Assembly (NCBI RefSeq): GCF_001949145.1
Contig: NW_019091755.1
Coordinates: 28,469-92,468, forward strand
Reading direction: 5' to 3'
Source of the DNA: Acanthaster planci
Lineage: Eukaryota > Echinodermata > Asteroidea > Valvatida > Acanthasteridae
Length of the DNA stretch: 64,000 nucleotides
The notes under the pieces are model-generated. The model was given only the letters and a program-made list of their open reading frames with translations, had not been told where the DNA came from and ran no database searches. Positions 25,601-36,814 of this stretch are shown here, one piece after another. Within the stretch, counting starts at the first letter, position 1, and each line of letters starts with the position of its first letter. Made by a program: the position numbers and the translations under genes.

Positions 25601-28600
25601 CCCCAAACTCCTCCAAACGTACATGTAACTATTGAAGTGAACATATCCAGCTGTAGAAAGGAAGGTGATTTTGCACTGCTGTCATCTTGCATCTACATGT
25701 AACCCTGTGATTTGTGCGACTGATTTGCCCGTTTTCTGAAGGAATTGTCCAGATTTTAGGAATTTTTGTTTCCAGAAAGTTCTGGATTTTTGTTTTAGAA
25801 TTAATCATTCAGGATTTGCTACTTATTTGCTCTGTGTACACAAAGCCAAGTGAAATTTCGCGTAATTCTAGAACTGCTGCCTTCTTGTTTGCTGTTTTAA
25901 AACCTTGAGAATTGAGTATTTTATTACTGTCGTTTTGACACACCCCCCCTTTTGTTTGTTTTGTGGATTTTGTTTTCATTCCCCGTTGCCACCCCTGACT
26001 GCGACGTTGAGATCCTTTCATGTAATTTGTTCCAATGCCTTGCTGCAGAGTCACAGCCTCCGAGGAGGCCCCAGGTGGTGAGGGAATACCCACCCCGACC
26101 CAGGGGGAAGAGGGGGAGACAGCTGAGACCCCACAGTCAGGGGACGAGAGCAGGGAGCAGCAAGTTGGAGGAGCCATGGCCCCAGTGCCTCAGCAGCTCC
26201 TGGAGGTTCAAGAGCAGGAGTCGCGCAGTGAGCACAGGTGAAAGCTGCTGTGGTGTGCATGCATGGGTAGAACAGGGACTTGTCACCATTTCAGCCACAT
26301 GTACTGTGTATGCTAGTACCCACAAAGGAGATCTTACCCCAGAATTCAAAGAAAATCAGGATAAAATTGTTTCAACATGTTGTGGAATTTGCAGTTCTGT
26401 CTTACCCAAAACGCTTGTAGATATTAACCTGTAGGCATAAACATGACATCTGCATTAATAGCATTCCGTGGAACTAAGTTAAAAAATCTCTCCACAAGAA
26501 CCTTTTTAAATTTTGTCGTTGTACTTGTCTGTTAAGTCGACAGCAAATATCTGAGCCAATGACTTGATAGGGGTTCCTTACATTAACAGTCAGGTGCTCC
26601 AGAACTTGATCGCAGTGCACAACCCTATGAAGCCTTCGCGTCTAATCTTGTGCATGTACATGGACCGTAACTCCAGAGGCATTTTTGCAAAGAACCTCCC
26701 CAAATCTTCCAAAATCTTCCACTCTCCCATAAAACCCCTGGGACAGGCCACACAACAGGTCATGCTGGCAGGGCTAAACCTCACTTGAGTCTTCCCACAA
26801 AACCTCCTTGTGAAATTCTGAGGATATAGGGAAGGTTTAATAGGGCTAAGCACTGGCCTTTCAATGTAAATGCGGATCTTTTTTTTTTGGCTTAGACCAG
26901 TGAAAGGAATATCAGTTGTCATTTGGAGGGAAAAAAAACACAGAGAATTGTAGCCATGGAGAAACTCTCTATTACACAACAGGTGGAATTTGAACCACCC
27001 AAGATGAAAGTAAAGGAAGCATCAACTTACCAACCTAAGCCAAGTTCAGTCAGCGACCATTTGTAAACCATTTGCCAATTTTGACCGGTAACCTTATACC
27101 AGGCAAGATATGGGACGGAGGGGTACCCCCGTACCTGACCAATCCCTACACACACTCTAGACTATTGTTACCTAACACATCCCCCTAGAAGTCTGTAAAA
27201 GTTCCTGAGATTCCGATCAATCAATGACCAACACAAAGGCGGGGGGGGCTTCTCTCCGTCCCATATCTTGCTTCAAATGGGTAACCTTGTGCGTGAAATT
27301 TAACCAGGTACAAGGCAAAAATTGACCAATGATTGACAACTGATCTTTGATCAAACATGGCCTAAGCTGCTCTTGCAGTAGCAGTGAATGAAAAAGATGT
27401 AAAGTCCAAGTGGAAGTTCGTGGAAAGCCCATGGTGGTCGTAATTGGGCATGTGTTCTGTTATACGTCATGGGTGTTTTTTAGTGGTTGCGGTTTTTATT
27501 TTTATCAGGGTATTCTTGATAGGGCAATGTGTATTTTATTGGGCATGATGTTCTTAACTGGGCGTTGTCTTGTCACATCTTATGTCTCCTCCATTGGGCT
27601 AGCTCTGATGTGGAACCGGCGGACTCCACTTCTCCCCCTGGGTCCAAGAGTAAAGCCAAGAAGCAGAGGCGGGACAAGTATAGCCGGTCCTCCCCACGAC
27701 CCAGGAAGTCCCTGCCAACTGAGGCGGATGCCAGGCTGGACATGCCAGAGGTAGGTTATTTCTGCCTCTATTATCAACACTCACAATCTTGGAATGACGC
27801 ACGTTCGTACTTGAAGCCAGGGACTGCATCCACGTAACATGCTATTAATTGCCTAGGAAGCCGCTACCTTAGCAATGAAACTGTCTTGGTCACAACTCAA
27901 TTTAGACATTTTCTCATTTCTTTAAACGTTGATAAAAGTACATGTAAGTAAGGAGAACCAACCAATATCTAGAGCACCAAATTGAAGTTTAAAAAATGAA
28001 AATTTACATTTATGTATTCTCAGTGAAAGAAACAGACTAACTTCACTCCAAGATTGGCACAGTTCATTGACAATTTGTAGTTTCAACAAAAATAGTACGC
28101 ACTTACAACTAAACAAAAGAGGTGGTATAACGAGAAGGATAGATCATTTCACCGATTGAGCGAGAAAAGTGGAGCACCAAAAATACAGTCTCTGGTTACC
28201 CTTAACCTGAACAGTCCAAACTTCAACAGTAGAAGGAGTCACGACTGTTGGGCCTAATGCGAAATTATCTGATGTCAGACCCAGTAGGAAACACTGGTTT
28301 CCTGGTTTTATTATAGGCTGTGGAGCATAGCACAGTGAGAACGTGACGCAGACCTTTGTGTCACGAGGCACAGGTGCAAACCTTTACAGTACAGAAAATT
28401 ATGGTGGAACACGCTGTGATCCTCTGTCATTTTGGTAAAGAGTACTCTAATGCATAGAGCTGGTGCCCACCACCTGCACAGATCATAAGGTGCAGAACAG
28501 AGCACTAATGGTATCATTTACATGCAAAACTTGAATATAGATCACTAACGTAGACTACTGCCACCGAATGAAGTGACTAAGCACAAAGCTACAGACCTCT

Positions 28601-31600
28601 GTTGCATTGAACTCTTGCTTGAAGCACAGAGGTGTTCCACATCTTGGCTTTGTCCCTGTCCTTCTTTTAGCTCTCATTCTTGACTTCCAGTTCCATGAAA
28701 AATTCAGTTTTGCTACTGCAGCATCAGACTATGCTCTACCAACCTAAAGCTTGATATACATGTATGCTACCGGCCCCCAGAAATTCCAGTTATTGATGCC
28801 AGCGCTAAAGGCCTGTTCATACTTGGTGGAAAACTAATACAAATGGAATTTTGTAGTTTAGGAGCAACCCTTTGCTGTGTGAATTCACAAACGTTGCACA
28901 CATTGTAACTCAAGCAAATCTCTCTGCAGACTCTTGATATAAAAATTGGCTTCACCTTCACATAAGCCTGAAGTATGAAAGAGCTTTCAATGTACAACTG
29001 GAGCACGTATTGCCAGAACTGCATGACGCAACACTATCAACATTGCCTCCCCTCTAATTTGGTAAACCCCTCCCCCCCACAGATTAATAACACGCTGCAG
29101 CAGGTGCTAAACCTGCTGCAGTCGCAGCAGCAGGAGCTGAAGCAGATGAAGCAGGACATTGCCAAGTCGCAGCCGGCCAACAGCATCATTCAGTCCATGC
29201 GGTCGCGCATCGACAAGCTGGACAAGAGCCTGTGTACCAAGCTGGAGACCAGCATGGCCAAACAGTCGGAGCAGGAGCGTATCCTTTGAGTGGTAATGCA
29301 GTGGTCAGTCCAGCTGCCAGTTAAGGTCTGTCCTCCAAAATACAAAAGATGGAAAGCTCAATAACTTTGACAGGATTGAACTGCGCACACTTGTCGGCTT
29401 TTGGAATTCACTCCTCGAAGCAAACTTGATTTAAATCAATACAGTATTTAAGGATTTAACTTAGATTTCTCGCCTGAATTTCATTTTGTTCAATGGTGTC
29501 CCTTACGTTCTAAAATAAAGATGTACATGGTCAAGTAACGCTCTGCCTCTGAATAGTAGAAAAGTCCAAAGTTGTTTCCTTAGCAACCTGTGACTTTGCA
29601 GGTCAGAGATTAAACACTGCCATGCAGGAGAGGCAGTCATTGGACAAGCAGAAGCAGGAGCGTCTGCTGGAGTGCGTCTCTCAGAATCTCAACAAATCAG
29701 TCAACAGTCGTCTGGACAAGACAGTGCGCACTGAGATTGAGAACAAGGTGGTGCCAGGTATGGTGGTGGTCACATTTTGGTTGCTTTTCATCCACCCATT
29801 CGTGCAAGCGTATCAGTAATTGCCAAGAAATTCCAATGACTGTTTTTCCTGGAGCACAACTTTTTAATGAAACTTGATACAGTCGAACCGCATTAATAAG
29901 AGATCCTTCGGACCGTGTTATAACAGGAACCTTGTATTATCAGGAATAAAAAACAACACAAAACATAGGATTGAGATCTAAAAGGTTCTTTGTTATGACC
30001 AGACCTTGTATTAACAGTGCTCTTATTAACGAGGCTCAACTGTAGTGTGTTTCATAAGAGGTACATGCAAATAAGGGGTCAGTATATTGCAATTTTAAAC
30101 TTACTTCAGTGTGAGAGGTTGGTTTGTCAGCTTTTATACCATAATTTCATTGCCTCTGCTATCTATAACTGAACATCTTAGAATCACAGTGCTATGTTTT
30201 TACATTCCAGGAAGGCTCTGTGCTTCAGGCCACTGCTTGCATTACACAAGTACCCAGAATGTTCTTTTTAGGATTTGCCCCATCTCTAAAACTGTAACTT
30301 CTTCCCATTGTCTTCTTCAAGCTTTTTCAGGCTTGCAAGCTACAGTGCGCATAGGGGATTTTTGAGGAATCCCGTCTTTCGTTACCAGAAATGTGTAATA
30401 ATTACACTGATTTTTGTCCACAGAAATAGGAAAGCTGATTGCACCAATGAGCGAGCAGCTGAGTACTGTCGTTTCCCAGAAACTCACTGCCACAGACCAG
30501 CTGATGAGGGAGAACATCGGCAAGCTAGTCAGATCCAAGGTAGGCTTGAAATTCTCTCTCTAACCCTCACTGGGCCAACTTTACATTTCTAGTGTGGACC
30601 CTGTGAACAAAAGATGTCCATGTAGTGGAAGTTAGGCAAAATGTAGTTGGACTGAGCGAGGTCCACCCTAAAAGAGCCAGGTTATTTTGGACCATCTCAC
30701 AGCCGGGGTTGGGGGAGGGATTCCCAAAGAACTTGACAGTCCCACAGCAGATTATTTTTAATACCTAGCATTCATGTCGAGATTCTCCTTATCAGTGAAG
30801 TTTTCAACTTAATTCGGCACACGATTTGTTGTTACAGTTATTTGAAGTTCAATGCCCCATGCATGCTGGCCAGCACGGGTTAATTGATCACAACAAGAAT
30901 ACAAACCAGTAGAAATTCTTGTTCCATGCATTCCAAGTGTTGATCTTAGTTTTGTGTGGAAATGCTGTTTCAGAGTACCACAGAGGCCCTGGGGCAGTCG
31001 GCCGCCAATGCACTGAGCAACACAATCCAGACAACATACCGGGAAGCCTTCAGGACAAGCGTGGTGCCAGCCTTTGAGCAGTCCTGCCAGTCCCTCTTCA
31101 TGCAAGTCAACACAGCCTTTGAGGCTGGAACCAGACAATGTGAGTGCGAACCAGGCATCTTGTGGTTTTCCTCTCTCTGTCATTTTGCACTTTGGATTTC
31201 TATCAGTCATGTCAAGCGCCATGTGGAGTTTTTACTTGAGTTTGTGTCAAATCAAAAGTTAGTCATTGAACACATGTCCTAAAAATATGACTTCTTTCAG
31301 TTGTTTGTAAATGATTAAACAAATTAATGCATTCATTGAGTAATTTTCATTGTGTGCTGATTTATTGTTGCAGCATGCAAGTTTTCGTGGTCCTGCAGGC
31401 AGGTTACTCATTTATTTTAGTGTCTTTGACCGAGGCGTTTTTTTTCTTGAAACCTGCCCCGATTTCTCCAGAATCTACTGCTTTGCAGGAAATTATTGGC
31501 ACATTGTTTGTTTGAGAAGCAGTGTTATCTACCTTTGCTGAGTTTGATTCCTACCGGTTCATATCCAAGTTGAAGTCCAAAAACTCAGTGTGAGTCCTTC

Positions 31601-34600
31601 AAATATTGTACTTGTGCACTGAAAAGACCTCATGAATAATGAATGGTCATGGATTAGGTGCACAGTTGGCAGAATTACCGGTGGGTCCCATTAATTGGTA
31701 AACACAAGTTTTCTTGAGAACAAACAATGGGAACAAGATTACCGAATGAGGACGGATACTCTAAGTGTTTTAAAGTACCAAAAGAGTTTTTCTTTACCTA
31801 GCATTTTACCAAAAAATCTCCAATTGTTTTACAAAGAATACAATTAACATTAAACTGAAATGTGTTCTGAAAGAAATAACCATATCAGAGCATAAGTCAT
31901 GGTTCTCCTTGCAAGAATGCTTTTAGGAAAGAATTCCTCTGGTTGAAAATAAGACGGAGGTATTGTTTTTGTTTTTCAACCGTTTGCTTCTTCGAAGTTG
32001 GGAGGTTGCTTAGGATAAAAAAGGGACTCATGCCAGACTTTGGCTAATACCTTGTGTGTTTTACCAAGATCAAATCCAAGCTCAAAAAGGCCAGGTTCGG
32101 CTAAAAATGGACTCAAGACACTGAGTTGAACTTTTGAAAGCCACCATGTTTCCGCACAAATTAATGGTGGCTTCGTTCTACTTCCCTGAACCCTGCAAAA
32201 TCTTGCAGAATCATGATGGATAATGGAAGATCTAGGTGGGTTGGGGTAAACCTGTTCAAAAACATAACACCTTACCGACTTGAATTCTAGAGAAGTGTCC
32301 ACCATCCAGAACATCCAAGTCTTGTCCCTAATTTCTCTGGATCTTTTGAAATCCAACAGGAGGTTGTGAAGGATATTGAAGGACGGTGGAAGGACACTGC
32401 TCAGCCACTGTCCTTTAACCTTGGGGTATGATGTTGCTCTATGGTAGCAGTGCAAACCAAGTGAATGATTTTGGAGGAGTCAGGGATTTTGGTCCCCCAC
32501 AAAAAAGAATTGAAAGATTCTGTGCTGAAAAACCTCTTCCCACAGACACTCAACAATTGGAGTCACACCTCAACAAGCAGAGACAGCAGGAGCGGGAATC
32601 CCGAGACCCCATCGTGGCTGAGCTTGTATCCCTCGCGGAGGAGTTCAAGGCCAGCTCCCAGACACTCAAGGAGAGCATCCTCAGCAGTGTGAATGATGAG
32701 GTCGAGAAACAACTCCAGAAGGCCAATGAGAAGTATGTATCGACATAGAAAAACGAGTGGAGACTGTAGGATCATCTGAGGAGATGCCATTAGTGCTGTG
32801 GCATTTTCTTCTCCGTATGCGCATCACATGTGTTCATATACTTGGGGCTTCCCATGCACTTTGTCAAGTTAAAAAAGAATTAAAAAGGGAAAAATTGGAC
32901 GACATATATTGGGTTGCAAAGTTGCATTCTAAGAGCATACATGTATGTGAAGATGTTCCATGTAAAGTTCAAGGCAATTGAATGAACGTGACTAAGAACG
33001 TGCCAAAATATGATTCTTCAAGTTTTTCTCTTTTTTTACTGTTGGGAATTGGTCATAATGCATTTACTGAAGGTCTAACATTTAGGCTGTCCATGATCCA
33101 AATTGATTTGGCCTTAACGGACCTTTTGATGTAAAATGAGAAGTGTCTTTCACCAGGCTTGAGGAGGACCTCTTGGGCAAGGTACGCAAGCTCCTGAAAG
33201 AGGAGCTGCAGAACGCCCTGCGCGACCACCAGAGCCGGGTGGAGAGCAGTATCACAGCGGCCGTTGTGCGCTCCCAAGCTCCTACCCCAGTGCCCCAGGG
33301 CCCAGACATCCGGCAGGTCCAGAGCCAGATCACCCAATTGCTGCAGCAGGGCCACATCATTCAAGCCTTCCAGAGCGTAAGTTCCTTGCCTGCATGCACG
33401 GGCAGGAGAACAGTGTTGTATTTGTAGTGACCACTCCTGAGTCCGTGTCCAAAACAACTTAGCCTGAGTCCTTTTCTATAAACCAAATTCTCTTGTACAT
33501 TAAGGAAAAGCAACATGATTAATGAATGGCGTGCATTGGGTACACACAATACAGAAACAGGGTCCCAAAGAATTCTTTCCACAGGTTGGAAATGATACAA
33601 AGCATGGGCATTGTCAGGTTTTTTTGCCGGGGGGGGGGAGAATGGGACTTGCTCCAAGGGAAGCAAACGTCAGTAGCAAACTGATGAACCATTAGTGGTG
33701 GAAAGAGGAAATCATTGAGGAGTTTTCATGCAAATTGGGGATTTTCATTGCCTTTTCTCTTTTTCATTTCTTTTGCTTTTTGTTTCCTTTTTAATTTTTT
33801 TTTTTACAATTCAGAGGTGTAGTTTCCCAATAATTTGCTTATTTTTACCTTGAAACGGTGCTGAGTATAATAAAATGGTCAGTTTTGGGTGGACTGGACT
33901 TTGGTGCTGGCCTGGGGCCTAGTCCTCAAGTGTTTTGGCCTGGGTCAGTCATAAACTGGGCTGGAGTTTGGACTATAACACTACCGGCAAGTGTTTAGTC
34001 ACGCTATCATGGGCCACAAGTTTTTTCTGTCATTTGCCAAAAGCACGTAAACCATACATTCGAGTTACGTTTGTTGCCATGGATGCTTTCTGTTTGTTGT
34101 CATCCAAATGCTGTAGCCTTTGGTAGCATTTGGTGAGATAAATTTGAATAAAATGTGTTACACTGAGTTCTTGAAATTCACACGAACATAACCATTTGAA
34201 TTCTCCATACTTACAACACTATTGCTACACCTAGTCATTCAGGGCAAGCTTTTTCCTAGTTATTTAAGAGATGCCTTGCGCCAATACAATGTTTTCAAAG
34301 GGCACAAAGGAACCAGTCTGTTCCAGGGATGGTGGTCGCAAAAAGCTTGCCCCGAATCATGAAGTATAGCGACTGTGTCGTTAGTCTGAGGAATTTAAAT
34401 TCTTATGTTTATGTGCGATCAGATAACTCAGTGTACCGGATTTAATTCTAATTTAATATACAAAAGGATTATTTCTAGATGGAGAATGAAACGATATTCC
34501 CATGGGTTTTCCCCGTGTGCTGCATTTCTTTGGAATTCCGTGCTTGGTTGCTGTCCCCTTCCCCCAACTTACATCTGTCCTGTCTTAAGAGGAATTTAAA

Positions 34601-35544
34601 CTCCTACTTTCACATTTTCTGAAGTACCCTCTCTTGTTGCTTTTGAAGCCTTGTACCCAGAGTGGTTATTTAGCCTCATTCAGGGTAATCTTGCATGATG
34701 ACCCTTTAAGCATATCCTTCATATTTCATCAGGCTCTGAGTGCCTCAGACCTACGTGCTGTTCTCTTCGTATGCAATGCCGTCAATCCTGACCAGCTGTT
34801 TGGTGGCCAGTGCCCGCTGGACCAACCTGTCCTCCTCTCACTCATTCAACAGCTGTCCCATGACATTGGCACCAACACCAAGCTCAAGCTGCGGTGAGTG
34901 GCTCATTCAAAGGACCCATATTTGTATCAGTGCACAGCCCGGAATGTTGGAAATTTGCTTACCAGTGGTGAAATGTCTTTGTATTCCCTTTGTATTTGGC
35001 ACGATAAGATGGCTGCCAGTGGCTTCAATGACTTTTACTAGATTAGAATTTTTCTATGAAGTTCATCGGACCTACCACCTAGGAGACTGATACTCCCTTA
35101 AAAAGTTCATTAATGCAGCAAACACTTGGCACAAGACAGCTACCCTATCAGCTAGGAAGACCAAACAGAAAAGGAAGAAGTGATTAGGAGGTCTGCCCCC
35201 TCCCAGATTGACCATTACTAAAAGCCCTGTGAACCTTTCAGCAAGGTTACTGAGTGCCCGTTGTCATATCCCCTCATTGAACTGTACCCCCTAATGCCAC
35301 TTAGTTGCTTCTAAGGTCTAGCACCACCCAGTGTCATTTTCTTTTTTCGTTCGCCCCTAGATACATCGACGAGGCACTATTGGTTCTTGATGAGGACAAG
35401 ACCACTACCCAGTACAGCGAACATTTGCCCATCGTCATTGGCGATCTCTGCAAACACATCACCGCCTTCCTGCAGCAGCACCCTAGCCACCCCAGCACCA
35501 AACAGATGAAACGTGTGCTTGCGCTTGCCAACAGCCTGATGTAA
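11775..35544 (+). CDS. EDC4: EDC4 (Ge-1/Hedls), mRNA decapping scaffold, 25 exons, 1,440 codons
   Basis: EDC4 scaffolds DCP2 and DCP1 in P-bodies and stimulates decapping (family knowledge). Exons: 11775-11895, 13576-13615, 14016-14046, 14828-14895, 16552-16663, 17351-17450, 17816-17999, 18776-18938, 19346-19450, 19937-20133, 20865-21054, 21682-21856, 22899-22989, 23692-23789, 24591-25515, 26049-26237, 27603-27750, 29083-29278, 29602-29757, 30424-30539, 30974-31139, 32546-32732, 33157-33376, 34733-34893, 35361-35544. All phases agree; the sum is 4,323 bases including TAA. Diagnostic blocks: KYDWEHKYYVGNL, DGTVKFWQMD, PFWRFLITG, TYREAFRTSVVPAFEQSC, ITQLLQQGHIIQAFQ, QPVLLSLIQQLSHDIGT. Length is close to the 1,401 residues of human EDC4. 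Introns 7 and 18 look U12-type. Confidence 0.97.
13357..13464. repeat. miniature hairpin element, copy 1 (59-base core)
   Basis: The core at 13371-13429 is a foldback whose arms read TTAACCCTAACGCTCCTCAG and, inverted, AGGAGGGTTAGGGTTAA around a CAGGTGAAGG-containing loop. Outer words CTAACCACA and TGTGTGGTTAG form a second inverted pair. It lies in EDC4 intron 1. The same 59-base core recurs at 23546-23604. Confidence 0.75.
15806..16090. repeat. foldback MITE family A, copy 1
   Basis: In EDC4 intron 4. Arms of about 55 bases pair around GGGGCAAGCTTTTGC (left) and AAGCTTGCCCTGAATCATGA (right). A second copy with the same layout is at 34158-34437. About 280 bases, no coding capacity. Confidence 0.7.
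16953..17100. repeat. palindromic MITE in EDC4 intron 5
   Basis: Inverted arms of about 42 bases: GCGTTTCATAATTGTTGAAG then GCGGTATTTGCTGCGGTACC on the left and their near-complement, ending TAATTATGAAACATTCC, on the right. The loop is about 65 bases. Non-autonomous; no family name recognised. Confidence 0.75.
17351..23789 (+). CDS. EDC4: EDC4 exons 6-14, WD40 beta-propeller
   Basis: Residues about 124-558 form the WD40-type propeller that in this family binds DCP1 and other partners. Visible repeats: FEDIITDVAFAHHQSN...GNMTVWQI (exon 7), LVWCPYLPDD...EERAEFWDLD (exons 8-9), ITDLSVAPDGQVLATASEDG then KFWQMD (exon 10), RFLITGACANRELMMWCTV (exon 11), KVLYVLQVHQD (exons 11-12), VLVKMFCINSTSVQDLQVRF (exons 13-14). 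The split codons at every junction rebuild conserved residues, for example Asp at the exon 10/11 joint. Confidence 0.95.
18000..18775 (+). other. EDC4 intron 7, U12-type (minor spliceosome)
   Basis: The donor is GTATCCTT directly after the exon. Near the 3' end, TTCCTTGAC (18755-18763) is an exact match to the U12 branch-site consensus, with the branch A 13 bases before the exon. The tract before the AG is short and not pyrimidine-rich, as in U12 introns. The phase (2) rebuilds a conserved protein joint. Confidence 0.85.
18194..18381. repeat. MITE-like element with TTAACCCCTT ends
   Basis: A 188-base segment in EDC4 intron 7 bounded by TTAACCCCTT and its reverse complement AAGGGGTTAA, with weaker pairing inside (GCGCCGG side against CAACGGTTCCAGTGC side). 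It has the layout of a short terminal inverted-repeat element. Confidence 0.5.
23546..23604. repeat. miniature hairpin element, copy 2
   Basis: In EDC4 intron 13. Same length (59 bases) and nearly the same sequence as 13371-13429: TTAACCCTAACACTCCTCAG, then CAGGTGAAGG in the loop, then AGGAGTGTTAGGGTTAA. Compensated differences between the copies keep the stem. Confidence 0.75.
24591..27750 (+). CDS. EDC4: EDC4 exons 15-17, Ser/Pro-rich linker
   Basis: Residues about 559-979. Exon 15 is unusually long (925 bases) and encodes Ser/Thr/Pro-rich sequence with LMTPEAI (the LMTPDAF motif of vertebrate EDC4) and an acidic run near its end (EDDQGREDEEDEKEDDD). Exon 16 is Glu/Gly/Gln-rich. Exon 17 is basic (SKSKAKKQRRDKYSRSSP), like the SPKLKRKSKKDDG segment of human EDC4. 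It is probably disordered and phosphorylated (inference). Confidence 0.9.
27071..27330. repeat. foldback element in EDC4 intron 16
   Basis: The left arm contains GGCAAGATATGGGACGGAG and the right arm CTCCGTCCCATATCTTGC, with further weaker pairing outward (GGTAACCTT against GGGTAACCTTG inverted). Span about 260 bases. No coding potential. Confidence 0.7.
29083..33376 (+). CDS. EDC4: EDC4 exons 18-23, coiled-coil region
   Basis: Residues about 980-1,326. Strong heptad-like sequence: INNTLQQVLNLLQSQQQELK (exon 18), RQSLDKQKQERLLECVSQN (19), MSEQLSTVVSQKLTATDQ (20), TYREAFRTSVVPAFEQSC (21), YTQQLESHLNKQRQQERES (22), KLEEDLLGKVRKLLKEEL (23). In the family this helical region mediates self-association and P-body targeting. 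Exon 18 ends at a GTATCCTTT donor typical of U12 introns. Confidence 0.93.
29279..29601 (+). other. EDC4 intron 18, probable U12-type
   Basis: The donor GTATCCTTT matches the U12 5' consensus exactly. TTCCTTAGC at 29576-29584 is a near-consensus branch site 19 bases before the exon. The intron is 323 bases, phase 1, joining QEQE to RQRLNTAM. Confidence 0.75.
29880..30042. mobile_element. pogo/Tc1-like MITE flanked by TA
   Basis: A 163-base element in EDC4 intron 19 with ends CAGTCGAACCGCATTAATAA and, inverted, TTATTAACGAGGCTCAACTG. It is flanked by TA on both sides (29878-29879 and 30043-30044), the target duplication of Tc1/mariner/pogo elements. The CAGT-GAACC-type end resembles pogo/Tigger relatives. 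No transposase; non-autonomous. Confidence 0.7.
34158..34437. repeat. foldback MITE family A, copy 2
   Basis: In EDC4 intron 23. Same order of words as 15806-16090 (GGGCAAGCTTTTTCCTAGTT, ATTTAAGAGATGCCTTGCG, GATGGTGGTCGCA, AAGCTTGCCCCGAATCATGA). Outer ends TTACACTGAG and CTCAGTGTACC are inverted, giving arms near 100 bases. Confidence 0.75.
34733..35544 (+). CDS. EDC4: EDC4 exons 24-25, C-terminal helical domain
   Basis: Residues about 1,327-1,440. ALSASDLRAVLFVCNAVNPD, then QPVLLSLIQQLSHDIGT, then YIDEALLVLDEDK match the conserved Ge-1 C-terminal alpha-alpha domain. The stop TAA ends at 35544. Confidence 0.95.
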
Positions 35545-36814
35545 CCGGGGCAAGGAGAAAAACAAGAGCTCCCAGATGTGGGTTCTTTTAATGTTTACAC
35601 AGCCAAGATTAGCAACTTGTTCTGCGCCAAATCAAGGCATGGACGACAAGTAGTTAATGATATGTTACCCTTATTTCCTGAAACTCAGAATATCTGGAAG
35701 TACTCTGAAGTAATGAACATGTTTTATGAAAACATCTTTGTATAATAGACTTCTTGTTGACTTTTTGCATATTGAAATTTCGTTAGGGAAAAAAGGGGCA
35801 AAAGCATATTTATCTGAAAGGCATCACTCTAAGTTTGTTGATATTCTAATCTGGCATAGTTTGTGTTCCAACTTATAAGCTTCACTACATCATTTGAATA
35901 GCATAACCATCTAGCTTTGATTATTGTACATATTTTGAAAGCTCCTCATAACGGTTTTTTAACTTCCTTTTTTTTGTCCTGTGTACCACTTGTACAACAT
36001 TTCTCATTGAAAAGGGAGCTGGACAAGGTAACAGTTATGTGTAGACACAACATAGGCTTATCTTTAATCATCTGTGTTCAATTTCCATTTTCCGAGGGTT
36101 ATCGGCTTTCAAGCTATGATTTTTCCCTGAGTCTGTTCTCTGCTAAATTTTCATTTTATTTGATTAAATGTTTTAGAAAAGTTGCATTTTTGCCCACTGT
36201 AGGTTCACCTGTAAAATCAAGCGCCTGTTACTTTATAAAATGTTGCTAATTGTTTGAAACTGCACTGTCCAGGTAATTATTTGTCAGATCTGAATAGGAC
36301 AAGTAACACGTGCTTTCTACAAGGTCAGCTTTTTCAAGTGTGAAGATCTTGAAAATTCCTCAGAAACTTTTGAATGCCTCTGTCACACTGGGAAAAAAGT
36401 GCAAAACACTTGAACTTTAAGCATTCAGCAAACGAAATCTAGAAACCTCGTTAAAACACTGAAGAATTTAACTTTGGAAAAAAAAAGGATGTCAAAAGGA
36501 TTTCACTGAATAGCCCAGAAAAGTAGCCAGAATTTAAATGGGAACCTTGAGTAACATCCAGAACTGGTGCAGAAGACCTTGTGATATTGTTTCATCTTTT
36601 AAGGTGCACTTTAAACGCTCTATTTCACTTCATGCAAAAAAACCCAGCATGGCCATAGAACTTTTTTTTTAAATTAAGCTGACGGACTTACCAGCAACTA
36701 AGCATGAAGACCATAAGTAACATCTGCAACAGGCAAGAGAAGGCCTTTTAATATTGTTTCTGTTGATGCACACTTGGTGTGGTGTTGATAGTTGTATAAA
36801 CCCCTCCCGTTTAA
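35545..36814 (+). other. EDC4 3'UTR and downstream spacer
   Basis: Non-coding sequence after the EDC4 stop. No AATAAA was found close by; ATTAAA at 36163-36168 is the best poly(A)-signal candidate, about 620 bases after the stop. The spacer ends where the tandem duplication begins. Confidence 0.4.

Larger units (their letters stand above)
11896..35360 (+). other. remaining EDC4 introns
   Basis: Apart from the repeats and U12 introns listed, the introns longer than 300 bases (introns 1, 3-7, 9-21, 23 and 24) show only AT-rich sequence, scattered TACATGTA words (for example 12,950-13,040 and 13,720-13,735) and short unsupported reading frames. I see no nested gene, tRNA or convincing snoRNA in them. 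Confidence 0.5.
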
